A program made the translations under genes and the position numbers. Of a stretch of DNA of 64,000 nucleotides, positions 43,133 to 53,289 are shown piece by piece (the stretch's first letter is position 1; each line of letters opens with the position of its first letter). Under the pieces are notes generated by a model. That model made no database searches, had not been told where the DNA came from, and saw only the letters and a program-made list of their open reading frames with translations. Source of the DNA: Isoetes taiwanensis (Eukaryota; Streptophyta; Lycopodiopsida; Isoetales; Isoetaceae). The stretch lies in contig JAJEKV010000048.1 of the NCBI GenBank assembly GCA_021234155.1, forward strand, positions 374,001 through 438,000, written 5' to 3'.

Positions 43133-43788
43133 ATACAAATGAACTGAAAGCTGCCAGAGAAGAGATACGAAATGTCCAGGGAGAGATTAAGACAGTGAAG
43201 GATGAGTTACAGATGATCAAAAGCAGCATAAAAGAGGTGCAATCAGGATTAGATGAAGTAAAGGAGACATTGGATGAAGATTCCTCTCAATCCGATTCTG
43301 AACCTGAAAACCATGATCACATAATCGCACAGATCACTTCTAATTTAGAGAACAAGGTCACATCTCTGTTTGTACAAGGGCAGGAGAGGCTGTCGGAGCA
43401 CGAAGAAAGGACCGTAAGGGCGAAGAATATCATTGTTGCTGGTCTAAAAGAAGAAGAAGGTGAGAACATTAACGATACTGTTGATATGTTTTTTAAAGAA
43501 TGCATGCATTTGGCAGACCCAGGAGTCTTGTATTGTTGGAGACTTGGCAAAAAGATAGAGGGTAGGAATAGGCTGATTTTGCTGAAATTTGGATCAATTG
43601 AAGCACGAACAAGGGTGATGCAGCACAGAAATCATCTCAAAGGGCAGAAACTATGGTTAAATGATGATTTAACACTGCAGCAGCAAAAAGAACGGAGACA
43701 ACTCCTAGATGAAGTTAGTAAACTGAAAGATGAGGGAAAAAATGCATATATTGTTAATATCAGATTGGTTGTACGCAACCGAGCATAG
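43133..43788 (+). CDS. LINE-C ORF1 protein (coiled coil), 5'-truncated
   Basis: The frame is open from Copia-3 sequence into the LINE and stops at TAG 43786-43788. LINE-derived residues begin about DTNELKAAREEI and show heptad-like KTVKDELQMIKSSIKEVQSG and LDEVKETL, then an acidic stretch. A region GLKEEEGENINDTVDMFFKE and RNRLILLKFGSIEARTRVM resembles the RRM-like part of L1-type ORF1 proteins. These bind element RNA. The native start codon is missing; an upstream ATG at 43114 belongs to copia. The next frame follows in phase. Confidence 0.6.
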
Positions 43789-44835
43789 GGAAACGAGGCC
43801 TCCAGGCTTCTAATTTGGAATGTTCATGGTTTAAATGAGAATACCATCATCAGCAATGATGCTCTGTTTCAAAAATATGATATACTGGCTTTTTTAGAGA
43901 CATGGGAATCAGAGACTAGCAGGTTATTGACAATCTCTGGGTTTGATATCATCGATTCAGTCTGGAATCCCATTGGAAACAGCAGAAGGGGATGGGGTGG
44001 GATAGCCTGCTATGCAAAGAAAAGCATTGTAAAATCTGTCACAATGGAGAAGAAAGATGAACATGCGCAGTATGCCTGGCTGAAAATTCACACAAATAAG
44101 ACAGATGTATATATTGCAATTGCTTATTTTGCGCCGTTAGATCCTCAGCCTGCTGCTGTCTATTCAAAAAAAGGTTTGAGTTCTGATGATCCTTTTCTTC
44201 ACTTAGCCTCAGATGTCTTGAAATTTCAACAAAAAGGACCGGTTTTCATAATGGGTGACCTAAATGGCAGAATCAGTAACATGCAAGCCACGCTGCTGTC
44301 AGGAGAAGGCAATGAATTGTGGTTAGAAGAGTTAACTGCCAAACATGATGCTTGGCCAAGAACATCCGCAGATTATATGCAAAATAAGATGGGAAAACAT
44401 GTTCTTGCATTATGCGAATCATTTAATATGATAATTTACAATGGCCTTAAAAAATATCCTGGCTCTGGAGAACTTACATGCTTTCAGCCCAATGGTTGCA
44501 GTACCGTTGATTTGTTAATTGGCGAACCAGGCAATATACAGCTCATATCAGAATTTAGTGTTATGGACAGGAATCCAGACTCAGACCATGCACCATTGCA
44601 CGTATGTTTGGATATGAAATGCAGTAAAAGTAGGTCATCGGTTTTGCCTCAACCGAAATTAAGGATGAGCTATAAATTAGCATCCAGGTATGAAGATAGA
44701 CTGGCGGAAAAACTTGGAAACATAAAATGGGATGATAGCAAAGAAAGAAATCTGCAAGTGCAGCATTTGATACAGGATGTTGCATCCTCTTGTTTTTGGA
44801 TATACAAACCCCAGGGAAAAAAAGAAAAGAGATAG
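43789..44835 (+). CDS. LINE-C ORF2, endonuclease domain
   Basis: Directly after the ORF1 TAG and in the same frame the sequence reads LLIWNVHGLNE (endonuclease start with catalytic Asn), DILAFLETWE (Glu), WGGIACYAKKS, FIMGDLNGRI (Asp-x-Asn) and NPDSDHAPL (Asp-His). These are the EEP-family active-site blocks in order. There is no ATG at the start. It ends at a stop at 44833-44835; RT resumes in another frame at 44978. The enzyme nicks the target DNA. Confidence 0.8.
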   Translation, partial: GNEASRLLIWNVHGLNENTIISNDALFQKYDILAFLETWESETSRLLTISGFDIIDSVWNPIGNSRRGWGGIACYAKKSIVKSVTMEKKDEHAQYAWLKIHTNKTDVYIAIAYFAPLDPQPAAVYSKKGLSSDDPFLHLASDVLKFQQKGPVFIMGDLNGRISNMQATLLSGEGNELWLEELTAKHDAWPRTSADYMQNKMGKHVLALCESFNMIIYNGLKKYPGSGELTCFQPNGCSTVDLLIGEPGNIQLISEFSVMDRNPDSDHAPLHVCLDMKCSKSRSSVLPQPKLRMSYKLASRYEDRLAEKLGNIKWDDSKERNLQVQHLIQDVASSCFWIYKPQGKKEKR

Positions 44836-44977
44836 TAAATGGTTTGATACTGAGAATGCTTTGACGCTTAAAGAGGGCATTTAACAGAGTAAAGGGATCG
44901 AGATCTGAAACATTATAAGAATATGTAAGTTAAAAGAAAGAAAAGAGGATGGTTCTGGCAAAGATCAAGAGATTGTA

Positions 44978-46206
44978 ATGAAGGAACAAGAGATAGACCC
45001 AAAAAAGTTTTTTAACAGATGCAAAAAGCATACGAGCATAGGCAATATACAAAGAGATGATCTCTTTAATTTGGTAAAAGCCTTATATCAGACTCCTCAT
45101 GTAGAGGGTTTTGCATATAGTGGAGAGCCGTCACCGCTTTTTACGCACACTGATGTCTCAGACGCGCTTAAAAACATGGCAAATGGCCGCGCATGTGATT
45201 CAAATGGGCTGACAATTGAGCTTTTGAAATGGGGAGGATCCAAGTTACATGAAATTCTTGCTGATTTATGTAATGATGCTTTGAAAAATGGATTTCCAGA
45301 TACGTGGTGCTTGAATAGGATTGTACCTATTCATAAAACTGGTAGTAGAGATGATGTGCGGAACTATCGGACCATTTTGGTAAGCAATGTATTTACTAAA
45401 TTATTTGCTTCTATGCTAGAACGGAAATTGTCCTTATGGGCAGATGAAAATGATATTCGGGCCTTTAGCCAAGCAGGTTTTAGAACTGATCATTCCACTT
45501 TGGACCATCTAGTTACACTGAGAGTGTTATCTGAAAGTGGTAAGGGTGCCGGTAATAGAAGATATCTTGCTTTTATAGATCTCACCAAGGCCTTTGATAC
45601 AGTTAAGAGGAAGGATCTTGCATGTAGATTGGAAATGCTACAAGTTCTAGAGGAACTTCGTCATGCAGTTGCATGCTTATATGACAGGGTGCTAGTAGAA
45701 CTATCTTTCCCATTTACAGGGCCAGAAAAAGTGCAGAATACGATCGGGGTCAAGCAAGGTTGTCCCTGTTCTCCAACTCTTTTTGGATTGTTTATAGATG
45801 AACTAGAAAATTGGATGACGAGGCTTGGAGGGTTAGGAGCTCATTTGGGGAGGTATGCTTTGCGCCTTACGCTTTATCTTTGATGACATTGTATTAATTT
45901 CAAAGAACCCAAATTTGGATTAGCGGCGTCATCTAGATGTATTATGTGGTTTTTTGTGAAGAAAAAAGCATGAGGGTAAATCCCGATAAATCAAAGATAA
46001 TGGTGATAGGGGGCCGGGATTCCACAGAATTTTATGTAGGTGGTGTTCCACTTGAACAGGTCACTAATTATAAGTATTTGGGAATTGAAGTGTCAAATAA
46101 CTATAAGTGGACATTGGCAGCCCAGAAACGTGCATCAGGTGGTCTCAGAGCATTTTACAGTATGATGAATCAGTGTAAAATCAATAATTTTGAACATTGG
46201 CGATGA
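44978..46206 (+). pseudogene. LINE-C reverse transcriptase
   Basis: Frame 44978-45883 has NGLTIELLKWGG, LNRIVPIHKTGSRDD, RNYRTILVSNVFTKLF, FSQAGFRTDHST and the catalytic block YLAFIDLTKAFDTV, then GVKQGCPCSPTLFGLFIDEL. A frame change falls just before the second Asp box, where another frame reads FIFDDIVLIS in place of YADD. Thumb sequence continues in frame 45937-46206 with VNPDKSKIMVIGG and YKYLGIEVSN. At least three frameshifts inactivate it. Confidence 0.8.
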
Positions 46207-46260
46207 AGAAACTCTTTTTGGGATACAAGTTAAGGCGGTGGTTCTTTATGGAAGCCCGGT

Positions 46261-47055
46261 TTGGGGGCGGGCTTGTCTTTAAAGGGGTGGAGCGATCTAG
46301 AAAAGATCCAAAAAAGATTCTTGATAGGTGAATTGGGAGTCAAGGTGCAAACTCCTTATTGCATGATGTTGGCTGAAACAGGTCTGCTACCTCTTGAGGT
46401 AGAGGCATTGTGCAGAACTATCTCCTTTGTTAACAGAGTTCTAGATATGGACACTGACCGGTTACCTTACCAAGCCCTTATGCATAGCACAAAAGGTTGG
46501 TATGCCGATGTCAAGCGATGGGCAAGGAAATGGCTTGGTGATGACAATTGGCCCTTGTCTCAGAAATTTGAAGAAATACATGATTATGTGGCTGCACGGG
46601 CGATTCGCAAACTTTGGCAAGTAGACGAAGATAAGGATGTGAAAAAGAAGTTTTACTTGACTAATCTAAACGATCTGACAGAGTATAAAGAGCAGCCTTA
46701 TCTACTCTCATGTATCAGCAGGAAGAAACGCATGCTTATTTCGCAAATGAGATTATCGTCTCATAATTTGCGAATTGAGACTGGTAGGTGGGATGACACG
46801 CCCCATGAGGAGCGGTTTTGTCCAAGTTGTTTAGAACCAGCTATTGAAGATGAAGAACACACACTCTTGAAATGCACATCATACGAACAGGTAAGGGCTC
46901 GTTATGGCATTGTAGCCTTAACACTTGGTAAACTTTTTCTTATGCCTGCACATACTTTGTATTCATATTTTAGAGATCTTTTGAAAGAAAGAGAAGATAT
47001 AATTGAGCTTTTCACTCTTATGAGAGATTTTGACATTGAAGGCGCTCTGAATTAA
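46261..47055 (+). CDS. LINE-C ORF2 C-terminal region
   Basis: Open frame of 264 codons with LAETGLLPLEVEALCR, LPYQALMHSTKGWYADVKR and, near the end, RFCPSCLEPAIEDEEHTLLK followed by C. The C-x2-C...H-x4-C pattern is the zinc-finger-like motif common at LINE ORF2 ends. LINE-Z (0.8-1.5 kb) matches this part. It follows the thumb in a different frame. Confidence 0.75.
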   Translation: MGAGLSLKGWSDLEKIQKRFLIGELGVKVQTPYCMMLAETGLLPLEVEALCRTISFVNRVLDMDTDRLPYQALMHSTKGWYADVKRWARKWLGDDNWPLSQKFEEIHDYVAARAIRKLWQVDEDKDVKKKFYLTNLNDLTEYKEQPYLLSCISRKKRMLISQMRLSSHNLRIETGRWDDTPHEERFCPSCLEPAIEDEEHTLLKCTSYEQVRARYGIVALTLGKLFLMPAHTLYSYFRDLLKEREDIIELFTLMRDFDIEGALN

Positions 47056-47149
47056 GTGCCAAAGTACTACTTTGTAATCTTTTTTTTGCCATAGAGGCCT
47101 GGGGGCCTAAATGGCTTGATTAATAAAATAAATAAATAAATAAATCTTT

Positions 47150-48128
47150 TTGGAAAATGAAAGGAAGTTTATTGCCAAACGTGTGGGAAATCTCTTTCAA
47201 TTGGAAAATTCAGTTTATAATGAAGTTAATGCTGTGTGCATTCCAGACTTCAAACTGTGGCATAACAGGTTAGCTCATACCCATTTTAATAACATTAAAG
47301 GATTGACCAAGAAAGGTTGGATTGAATGTCATAGTGCAGACTCAGGAAAATTAGTTTGTGAAGGTTGTGCATTAGGAAAACTAAACAGGCTACCTTTTAA
47401 GAGAAGCAAAAATAGAGCAGGAGAAATATTGGAACTTGTACACACTGATTTATGTGGACCACTCAATGTGAAAGGGAAAACAAACAAAAGGTACTTTATT
47501 TCGTTCATAGATGATCATTCTAGAAAATGCAAATGCTATTGTTTGGAAAGAAAATCACAAGCATTGAATGCTTTCAAGCATTATGTCACTGAAATGGAAA
47601 GACAAACAGGGAAAAAGGTAAAGTGTATTCGATCTGATAGGGGAGGAGAATATTTGTCCCCAAAATTTAGACTGTTTTGCATTGCTAATGGGATAAGAAG
47701 ACAGGTATACCCCTCAACAAAATGGTGTTGCAGAAAGGAGAAACAGGACTTTGATGGATGCTGTTAGATCCATGATTAAAGCTAGTGGTCTACTTAATTA
47801 CTTATGGGAGGAAGCATTGAAGACTGCAGTAATCATACAAAATAGGCTGCCATCTTCAAGTCTGCAAGATAAGATTCCAGAACTTGTTTGGTCAAGTAAC
47901 AAAAAGTGTTTGGATTATGACATGTTTAAAGTATATGGTTGTTTGGCATATACTCACATACCCTCTGAATTGAGAAAGAAATTGGACAGCAAAGCAGAAG
48001 TAGGCTTCTTGGTAGGTTATGATGAAGAAGTAAGGGGTATAGAATCTTTATCCCAAGTTCAAGGTCAGTGGTTGTCAGCAGGGATGTGTTATTCGATGAG
48101 AATGTGGTTTATAAAGATAGACAGTTGA
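47150..48128 (+). pseudogene. Copia-3 integrase
   Basis: FIAKRVGNLFQLE lead-in, then LWHNRLAHTHFNNIKGL...CEGCALGKLNRLPF (HHCC zinc site), ELVHTDLCGPL (first Asp) and CIRSDRGGEYLSPKF (second Asp). A 1-nt frame change near 47712 moves QQNGVAERRNRT (with the Glu) to the next frame, continuing as LNYLWEEALKTA and LVGYDEE. The break removes function. The upstream edge is the 3' end of LINE-C. Confidence 0.85.
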
Positions 48129-49990
48129 AGACAAAAACTGAACAAAACAGGGACACCACTGAACAAATCTGCACAAAACCAATGGACACCATATTAGATG
48201 GTGATGATGATGAAGTAGGTCACGAAGAACATCCAAAAGATACAGCAGGGTCAGAAAAGGACATGCAAGAAAATAACATTGAAGTACCAAGTGTCAAAGC
48301 CAAAAGAAAATCACAGACTGAAAGGTTATTGGAGGAAGCTAATATTGACAAGGAAACTTATGGAAGACATGACACAGGGAAGAGCAATAGACTTGAAGCT
48401 TTAGGTAATGATTATGATCAAATTATGGCATTAGTAGCAGATGAAGACATTCCAAGAACAATTAATGATGCATTGACTTGTCCAGACAAGGACAAGTGGA
48501 AAGAAGCAATGGATGATGAGATCTCCTCATTTGAAGAAACAGAAACATATGAACTTGTTGACTGCCCAGCTGATCATAATATAATTGGAAGTAAATGGAT
48601 CTTCAAAATTAAGGAAGGAGTGGATGGTACAAAAAAATATAAAGCTCGTCTAGTTGCTCAAGGATTCACACAAAAGAAAGGGAGAGATTTTGAGGAGACC
48701 TATTCTCCTATTGTGAAACTTACAAGCATAAGGGTGCTGTTGGGATTAGCAAATGCCTTAAATCTTGAGTTGCATCACATGGATGTGAAGATAGCATTTC
48801 TTAATGCAAAGTTAGATGAAAAAGTTTACATGAAGCAGGCCCCAGGATATGAAAAAGATAACAATAAAGTTTGGAGATTGAATCGGGCAGTTTATGGACT
48901 CAAACAAGCTCCTAGGGAATGGTATTTGTGCATAAATAATTATCTTAGAGATCAGGGTTTTGAAAAACTACAAAATGATGGTAATATTTATAGATACAAA
49001 GTGGGAAATAAGTATTGCATTATTGTTTTGTATGTAGACGATTGTATCATGATTGCTAATGATACTAAAACACTAGAAGTATGCAAAAACATATTGAAGG
49101 CCAGATTTAAGATGTCGGACTTGGGAGAGTTGAAACACTTTTTAGGAATTGAGGTTACAAGAAATAGAGAAAGAAATTGGCTGAAATTGTCACAAGGTAA
49201 GCATATTGATAATATGTTGAACAAATTCAATATGGGAGATGCTCATGTTGTTAAAACACCAGTGGTTCCAGGGCATAGGCTGACAGCAGAAAAGGAAATG
49301 ACTGACAAAGAAATAAAAGAGATGGAAAAAACACCTTATAGGGAGTTAGTTGGATGTTTGCTATATCTAGCTAACAATAGCAGGCCAGATATATCTTACA
49401 TAGTCAATATATTGAGCAGAAAGTGCAACAATCCAGCAAGAGAACACTGGTTGGCAGGGAAAAGAGTTTTAAAATATCTCAAAGGAACTAGGGATCAAGG
49501 AATTGTTTATGATTCTAAGGATCTGAATATTTATGCCTATAGTGATGCAGATTGGGGTGGAGATCTGGCATCAAGAAAGTCCACTTCAGGCTTTGTAGTA
49601 TTTCTTGCAGGAGGAGCCATTAATTGGAAATGTAAAAAACAGAGTGCAATAGCAATGTCCTCAGCTGAGGCTGAATATGCAGCATCATCTTTGGTGGCAA
49701 GAGAAATTGCATGGCTGAGAAGATTACTAGAAGAATTGGATTACAAACAGGTAGCACCTACAGAAATATTCACTGATTCACAAAGTTGTATAGCAATTGC
49801 AAAAAATCCCATTGATCATGAGAGGACGAAACATATTGAGCTAAATATGCATTTTATTAGGGATTTAGTCTCAAGAAATTGCATCAAATTGGTATATGTG
49901 AACACATTAGAACAAGTAGCAGATGTGTTCACAAAGGCTCTGCCAGAAAGCAAATTTGTGTTGCTTAGAAGTGCACTAAAGGTACAATAA
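48068..49990 (+). CDS. Copia-3 reverse transcriptase and RNase H
   Basis: Open frame of 640 codons. It starts VVSRDVLFDENVVYKD after a frame change near 48045, then has a variable linker, KWKEAMDDEISSFEETETYE, GSKWIFKIKE and ARLVAQGFTQKKGRDFEETY. RT catalytic residues are seen in HHMDVKIAFLNA and VLYVDDCIMIA, and later LKHFLGIEV. RNase H follows with SDADWGGDLASRKSTSG, SSAEAEYAA, TDSQSCIAIAKNP and the KHIELNMHF His region. All core motifs are intact, so this domain decayed least. Confidence 0.92.
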   Translation: MVVSRDVLFDENVVYKDRQLKTKTEQNRDTTEQICTKPMDTILDGDDDEVGHEEHPKDTAGSEKDMQENNIEVPSVKAKRKSQTERLLEEANIDKETYGRHDTGKSNRLEALGNDYDQIMALVADEDIPRTINDALTCPDKDKWKEAMDDEISSFEETETYELVDCPADHNIIGSKWIFKIKEGVDGTKKYKARLVAQGFTQKKGRDFEETYSPIVKLTSIRVLLGLANALNLELHHMDVKIAFLNAKLDEKVYMKQAPGYEKDNNKVWRLNRAVYGLKQAPREWYLCINNYLRDQGFEKLQNDGNIYRYKVGNKYCIIVLYVDDCIMIANDTKTLEVCKNILKARFKMSDLGELKHFLGIEVTRNRERNWLKLSQGKHIDNMLNKFNMGDAHVVKTPVVPGHRLTAEKEMTDKEIKEMEKTPYRELVGCLLYLANNSRPDISYIVNILSRKCNNPAREHWLAGKRVLKYLKGTRDQGIVYDSKDLNIYAYSDADWGGDLASRKSTSGFVVFLAGGAINWKCKKQSAIAMSSAEAEYAASSLVAREIAWLRRLLEELDYKQVAPTEIFTDSQSCIAIAKNPIDHERTKHIELNMHFIRDLVSRNCIKLVYVNTLEQVADVFTKALPESKFVLLRSALKVQ

Positions 49991-50288
49991 TATGATGCAG
50001 GAGGAGAAAGTTTATTGAAGACAGTGCATTTTATGCTTTAAGTTCTTATCAGAAGAAAACATATGGATTAGAAAAGTGTATCTTGACTGTGAAGCATGAT
50101 TCAGAAATGTAGTGCAATACAGACTTGCACGAGACATTTTCTGTTACTGCATAATATGGTTGAAGCAGAGGCTTTGTTTAAAGAATTATGCAGCTTGGGC
50201 TTAAAGCCATGATTTACAGAATAACTGCAGTTCAGACATGCATATCTTAGCTTATTCTGTACAGATTCAGTATCATAAGATTATGCAA

Positions 50289-50299
50289 TAAAGGAGGAG
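50289..50299 (+). promoter_or_regulatory. Copia-3 polypurine tract
   Basis: AAAGGAGGAG immediately precedes the 3' LTR start TGTTAAAAA. Confidence 0.8.
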
Positions 50300-50939
50300 T
50301 GTTAAAAATATGTTATTGCATAATTGTCTTAGGCAGAAGACCACAGCTGAGAAAAGATTCAAATGCTCTGCATGCACATTGGTGCACTGTGAGTACAAGG
50401 TCACATTGATTTGCAGAAGGTTACAACCTAAGGTTCAACCAAGTGGTTTATATTCAACCTAAAGGTCGTATGGTTAAAGGTAAATCCTAAGACATTATAT
50501 TTATTAAGGCATTGAACCATTGAGTGGTTATATTATCATATGGATATGATCGAAGGAGTTTTTGGAGGCAAACGAAAATTGAATATAGAAACTCCCGGAT
50601 CGATCTGTAGAACCTCCTCCCAAACCGTCGGAGCTGAAAAAGAATAAAAGACAAGTAGACAGAACAAAGGGAGCGGATCAAACCAGTGGATTCCGGCACC
50701 AAGGGGAGAGCATTGTTCGACAAGGGATTGAAGTGTATGAAATTCATTATTTACTGACCATTACTTGCTACAGTAAAATTGCTTGAAGTGAATTATATGA
50801 TTAATGGTTATTTGGTAATGCTTTGAGATTGCATTATAGAATAATTGTTTTGATCTCACAATGCTGTACCTTTGTTCTATAATAGTGTCAATCTAAGCCA
50901 ATTGAATTGTGATCTAAGAATTGTGCTCTAATTATCACA
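50300..50939 (+). repeat. Copia-3 3' LTR
   Basis: 640 bp, TGTTAAAAATATG...ATTATCACA, followed by the target duplication ATTAT (50940-50944). Confidence 0.92.
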
Positions 50940-50944
50940 ATTAT

Positions 50945-51223
50945 GATGGTAATGTTATGTTATTGATGGTGCCTCACCCTTCGTGGTGAGCATTTATATT
51001 GATAATGATGCATGTTGCTTGTGCTTACGTTTATATGCTTCCGTAGTGTGATTGCCCGGGAAGACGGGGAAGACACGTCCTTCTTCTGCATCAACTCTGG
51101 AGCATCACCAGTAGCTGATGGTGCGTGGGCAGCCTCTTGTTGATATGCAGTGTCGGTAGGAGGGGATTTCTAGGGCTTATACGATGGGAGCATCGTATAA
51201 GTTAGGGAGACATCACAGTATTG
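50945..51223. other. Unassigned DNA with an 11-bp hairpin
   Basis: No coding sequence. CTTATACGATG and CATCGTATAAG pair perfectly around a GGAG loop at 51176-51201, just upstream of the LINE-D fragment. Confidence 0.5.
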
Positions 51224-51990
51224 AAGTCCGCCAAGGATGCCCACTCTCTCTTTCCTGTTTTGGGTTATACATTGATTAGCTTGATAATTCGCTTGTACAA
51301 CATGGAGGTTTGGGGGTGGGGGGATGCAAATTTGCTCATCATGTCATCCCTCAGCCGATATATGTGGATGACATAAATCTCTTAGCCTACACCCCAGCTA
51401 GTATGCAACAACATCTGGATGCCTTAAACACTTTCTACGAAACCATTCAAATGTAGGTCAATTTAGCAAAAACCAAAGTTCTTCCAGTGTCATCCTCAAG
51501 GCAGTAGAGGCAGCCTTACATCACTTACCAAGGTCAAGATGTGGAAGTGGTGCAAACATACAAGTACCTGGAAGTGGAGTTCACTACAACCCATATTGGA
51601 ATATCTGTATCAGCCAATGGATAACAACAGCTGGAAGGCTTCCTATGCGATGCATAACAACTGTCATATAGCATAGCTTTATGATGGATCACATTAGTCG
51701 CGTTTGTTCAGGGTGTTGGTGGAGTCAATATCCGTATGAAGTGGAAGTATGGGAGCCCAATGATACCATTTACCACTTGGGAGGACTTGGAATGGGTACA
51801 AAGTGCCTTTTTTAATCAAGCACTTGGAGTCAACTCCACGCTCCCATACCAAATTCGTTTCAAGAGACTGGCTTTCTACTGCTACAAAGAGCTTCTCTAG
51901 AACATCACATCATCTACTGTCGAAAAGTGTTCAGCATGAGAGACTTCCACCTTCTGAACCTCACTACACAATGGTGATGGGTCCACACTG
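51224..51990 (+). mobile_element. LINE-D: reverse-transcriptase fragment
   Basis: Broken plus-strand pieces read QGCPLS, then YVDDINLLAYTPASMQQHLD (catalytic Asp pair), LNTFYETIQM, VNLAKTKVLPVSSS and VQTYKYLEVEF, followed by TTWEDLEWVQSAFFNQALGV. The wording matches LINE-B (VNLAKT, TYKYLGVEF). Both ends are missing, so it is an internal fragment of that LINE family with stops and frame changes. Confidence 0.7.
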
Positions 51991-52137
51991 TCTTAAAGCC
52001 CATTGGAAGGAAAAATGAGCCACCTGGTTCTTCAGATGATGCTAAAAGACAAACTATAATCATACGTGTTATCAAAGTCAAAAGAAAAATATGCAATAGC
52101 AAAATCAAACTTTCTTCTAGCATGGATACTAAAACAA

Positions 52138-52265
52138 AACAAGGTGCTGCGCACGGAGGGTTGCCCTCCGTGTCCCGAGAGTGAAGTGGCTTAAATCATA
52201 CTTCAAAGTCATGTTTCACAATCAACTAAAATTGCTACTTCAAAACAATAAAATACTTGATACTT
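52138..52265 (-). repeat. Hairpin-end repeat HER, copy 2
   Basis: AACAAGGTGCTGCGCACGGA, then GTGAAGTGGCTTAAATCATA, TTCAAAGTCATGTTT and AATAAAATACTTGAT. The 61798-61930 copy has the same order. Confidence 0.7.
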
Positions 52266-52595
52266 GATTCTTGTTTTCAACAAGAATTTCATCCTTGATC
52301 CCTAAAATATCAGTATCATATGAAGTATATGAGAAATGAATTGTCACTAACCATCTTGATTAAAACAAACAAACATCCTAATGTAGCTATCTCTTAAAAA
52401 CCCATGTCAATATTTGTGCACCTAATATAGAACTACCTCTTAAGAAACCCCTTTCAACTACAAGTGTCACTTGCGAGAGAAGCCCAATTGGAAATGTGGC
52501 CCTTAAATATTTTAATACCATGTTGGCCATGGGGGCAAAACAACATTGTCTTTCTGTATTTATTATGCCAAACATTGCTTCATACCAATAGATTA
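52266..52595. other. AT-rich DNA, no gene seen
   Basis: Nothing recognisable between the HER repeat and the LINE-E target site. Confidence 0.4.
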
Positions 52596-52607
52596 GTTTC
52601 TATAATT
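52596..52607. repeat. LINE-E target-site duplication, left
   Basis: GTTTCTATAATT, identical to 56443-56454. Confidence 0.85.
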
Positions 52608-52830
52608 TTTTTTTTTGAAGGACGAAAGCCAAAAAGTTTATTAATCAGAGAAAAAATACAAAATTTACATGTCTCATCTAACTGTGTAAGCACACAAAGA
52701 TGCCACAGGAGCACGAGCTTGGAGCACAATGTACTTACTCCTGAATAGGAGACTAATGATAAGAATCAATTCGAAGATCTTGAATCGGATCGTTCCACGG
52801 TTCGAATCAAGGGAGGAACACGTGAGGTCG

Positions 52831-53289
52831 TCAATATCTTTTTCTGAGCCACCGTAATAACACTGTGTGCAGATGAATAAATGCCCTGAAAGATATGGTG
52901 TCTGCGACGCTCCCATATCGACCATAGGAGCCAACCGGAACCAAGATGAAATGCCCTTTGTTTAGCTGGAGGCCATGCATTGGGATAGGACGCCAAAAGG
53001 ATGCATCGGCGGTCAATGTCTTGTTAAACAAACCTTGTAGCCGGGACCACGCTGGTTGAACCTCGGGACAATGAAAGAGACAATGCTCAAGAGTCTCAGC
53101 GTCCAGAAAGACGAGCGGGCATACTGCGCGGATATCGCGAGGATCATAGCGATGTCGAAAGGCATTAACATGCAGCTTTTGTGGATAACCCGCCACCACA
53201 AAGTCAGAGACTTTAGGGTGGAGCAACCTATCCCAAAGCCATTGCCATGCGGTTTGCAAAGTGGGGAACGTGGAACATGTATGTGCCAC
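52831..53289 (-). CDS. LINE-E C-terminal zf-RVT domain
   Basis: The frame has a WQWLWDRLLHPKVSDFVVAG lead, then VCPLVFLDAETLEHCLFHC and PEVQPAWSRL. The C-P-x...ETxEHxxFxC pattern is the plant zf-RVT domain found after LINE RT; the second cysteine of the usual CPxC is absent. Flanking frames (53788-53228, 53345-53013) cover neighbouring parts of the same protein with frame changes. Confidence 0.75.
   Translation of the reverse strand: MAHTCSTFPTLQTAWQWLWDRLLHPKVSDFVVAGYPQKLHVNAFRHRYDPRDIRAVCPLVFLDAETLEHCLFHCPEVQPAWSRLQGLFNKTLTADASFWRPIPMHGLQLNKGHFILVPVGSYGRYGSVADTISFRAFIHLHTVLLRWLRKRY

Larger units (their letters stand above)
43133..47144 (+). mobile_element. LINE-C: non-LTR retrotransposon inside Copia-3
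   Basis: The element splits Copia-3 between protease and integrase; the copia frame resumes as FLENERKFIAKRVGNLF. Order: ORF1 (coiled coil), endonuclease, RT, C-terminal zinc-finger-like motif, a short 3' UTR with AGGCCTGGGGGCCTAAATGG, and an AATAAA-type tail of AAAT units (47121-47144). A likely diverged target duplication is AACTTTGGA (43124-43132) against ATCTTTTTGGA (47144-47154). The 5' end lies inside ORF1, so the copy is 5'-truncated. ORF2 has several frameshifts. Confidence 0.8.
41049..50939 (+). mobile_element. Copia-3: Ty1/copia retrotransposon carrying LINE-C
   Basis: LTRs at 41049-41618 and 50300-50939 are bounded by identical ATTAT pentamers, giving exact ends. The internal order is gag, protease, integrase, RT, RNase H on the plus strand. 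A 4 kb LINE (about 43133-47144) separates protease from integrase, and a small TIR element sits in gag. Apart from these, only two frameshifts break pol (about 47712 and 48045), so it is the best preserved LTR element here. Without LINE-C it would be about 5.9 kb, normal for copia. Confidence 0.92.

Noticed and set aside
45880-45905. Loss of the LINE-C YADD box as a true mutation
   Set aside because: The DD pair is still encoded in the next frame, so the change is best read as a frameshift plus local substitution, not deletion of the box.
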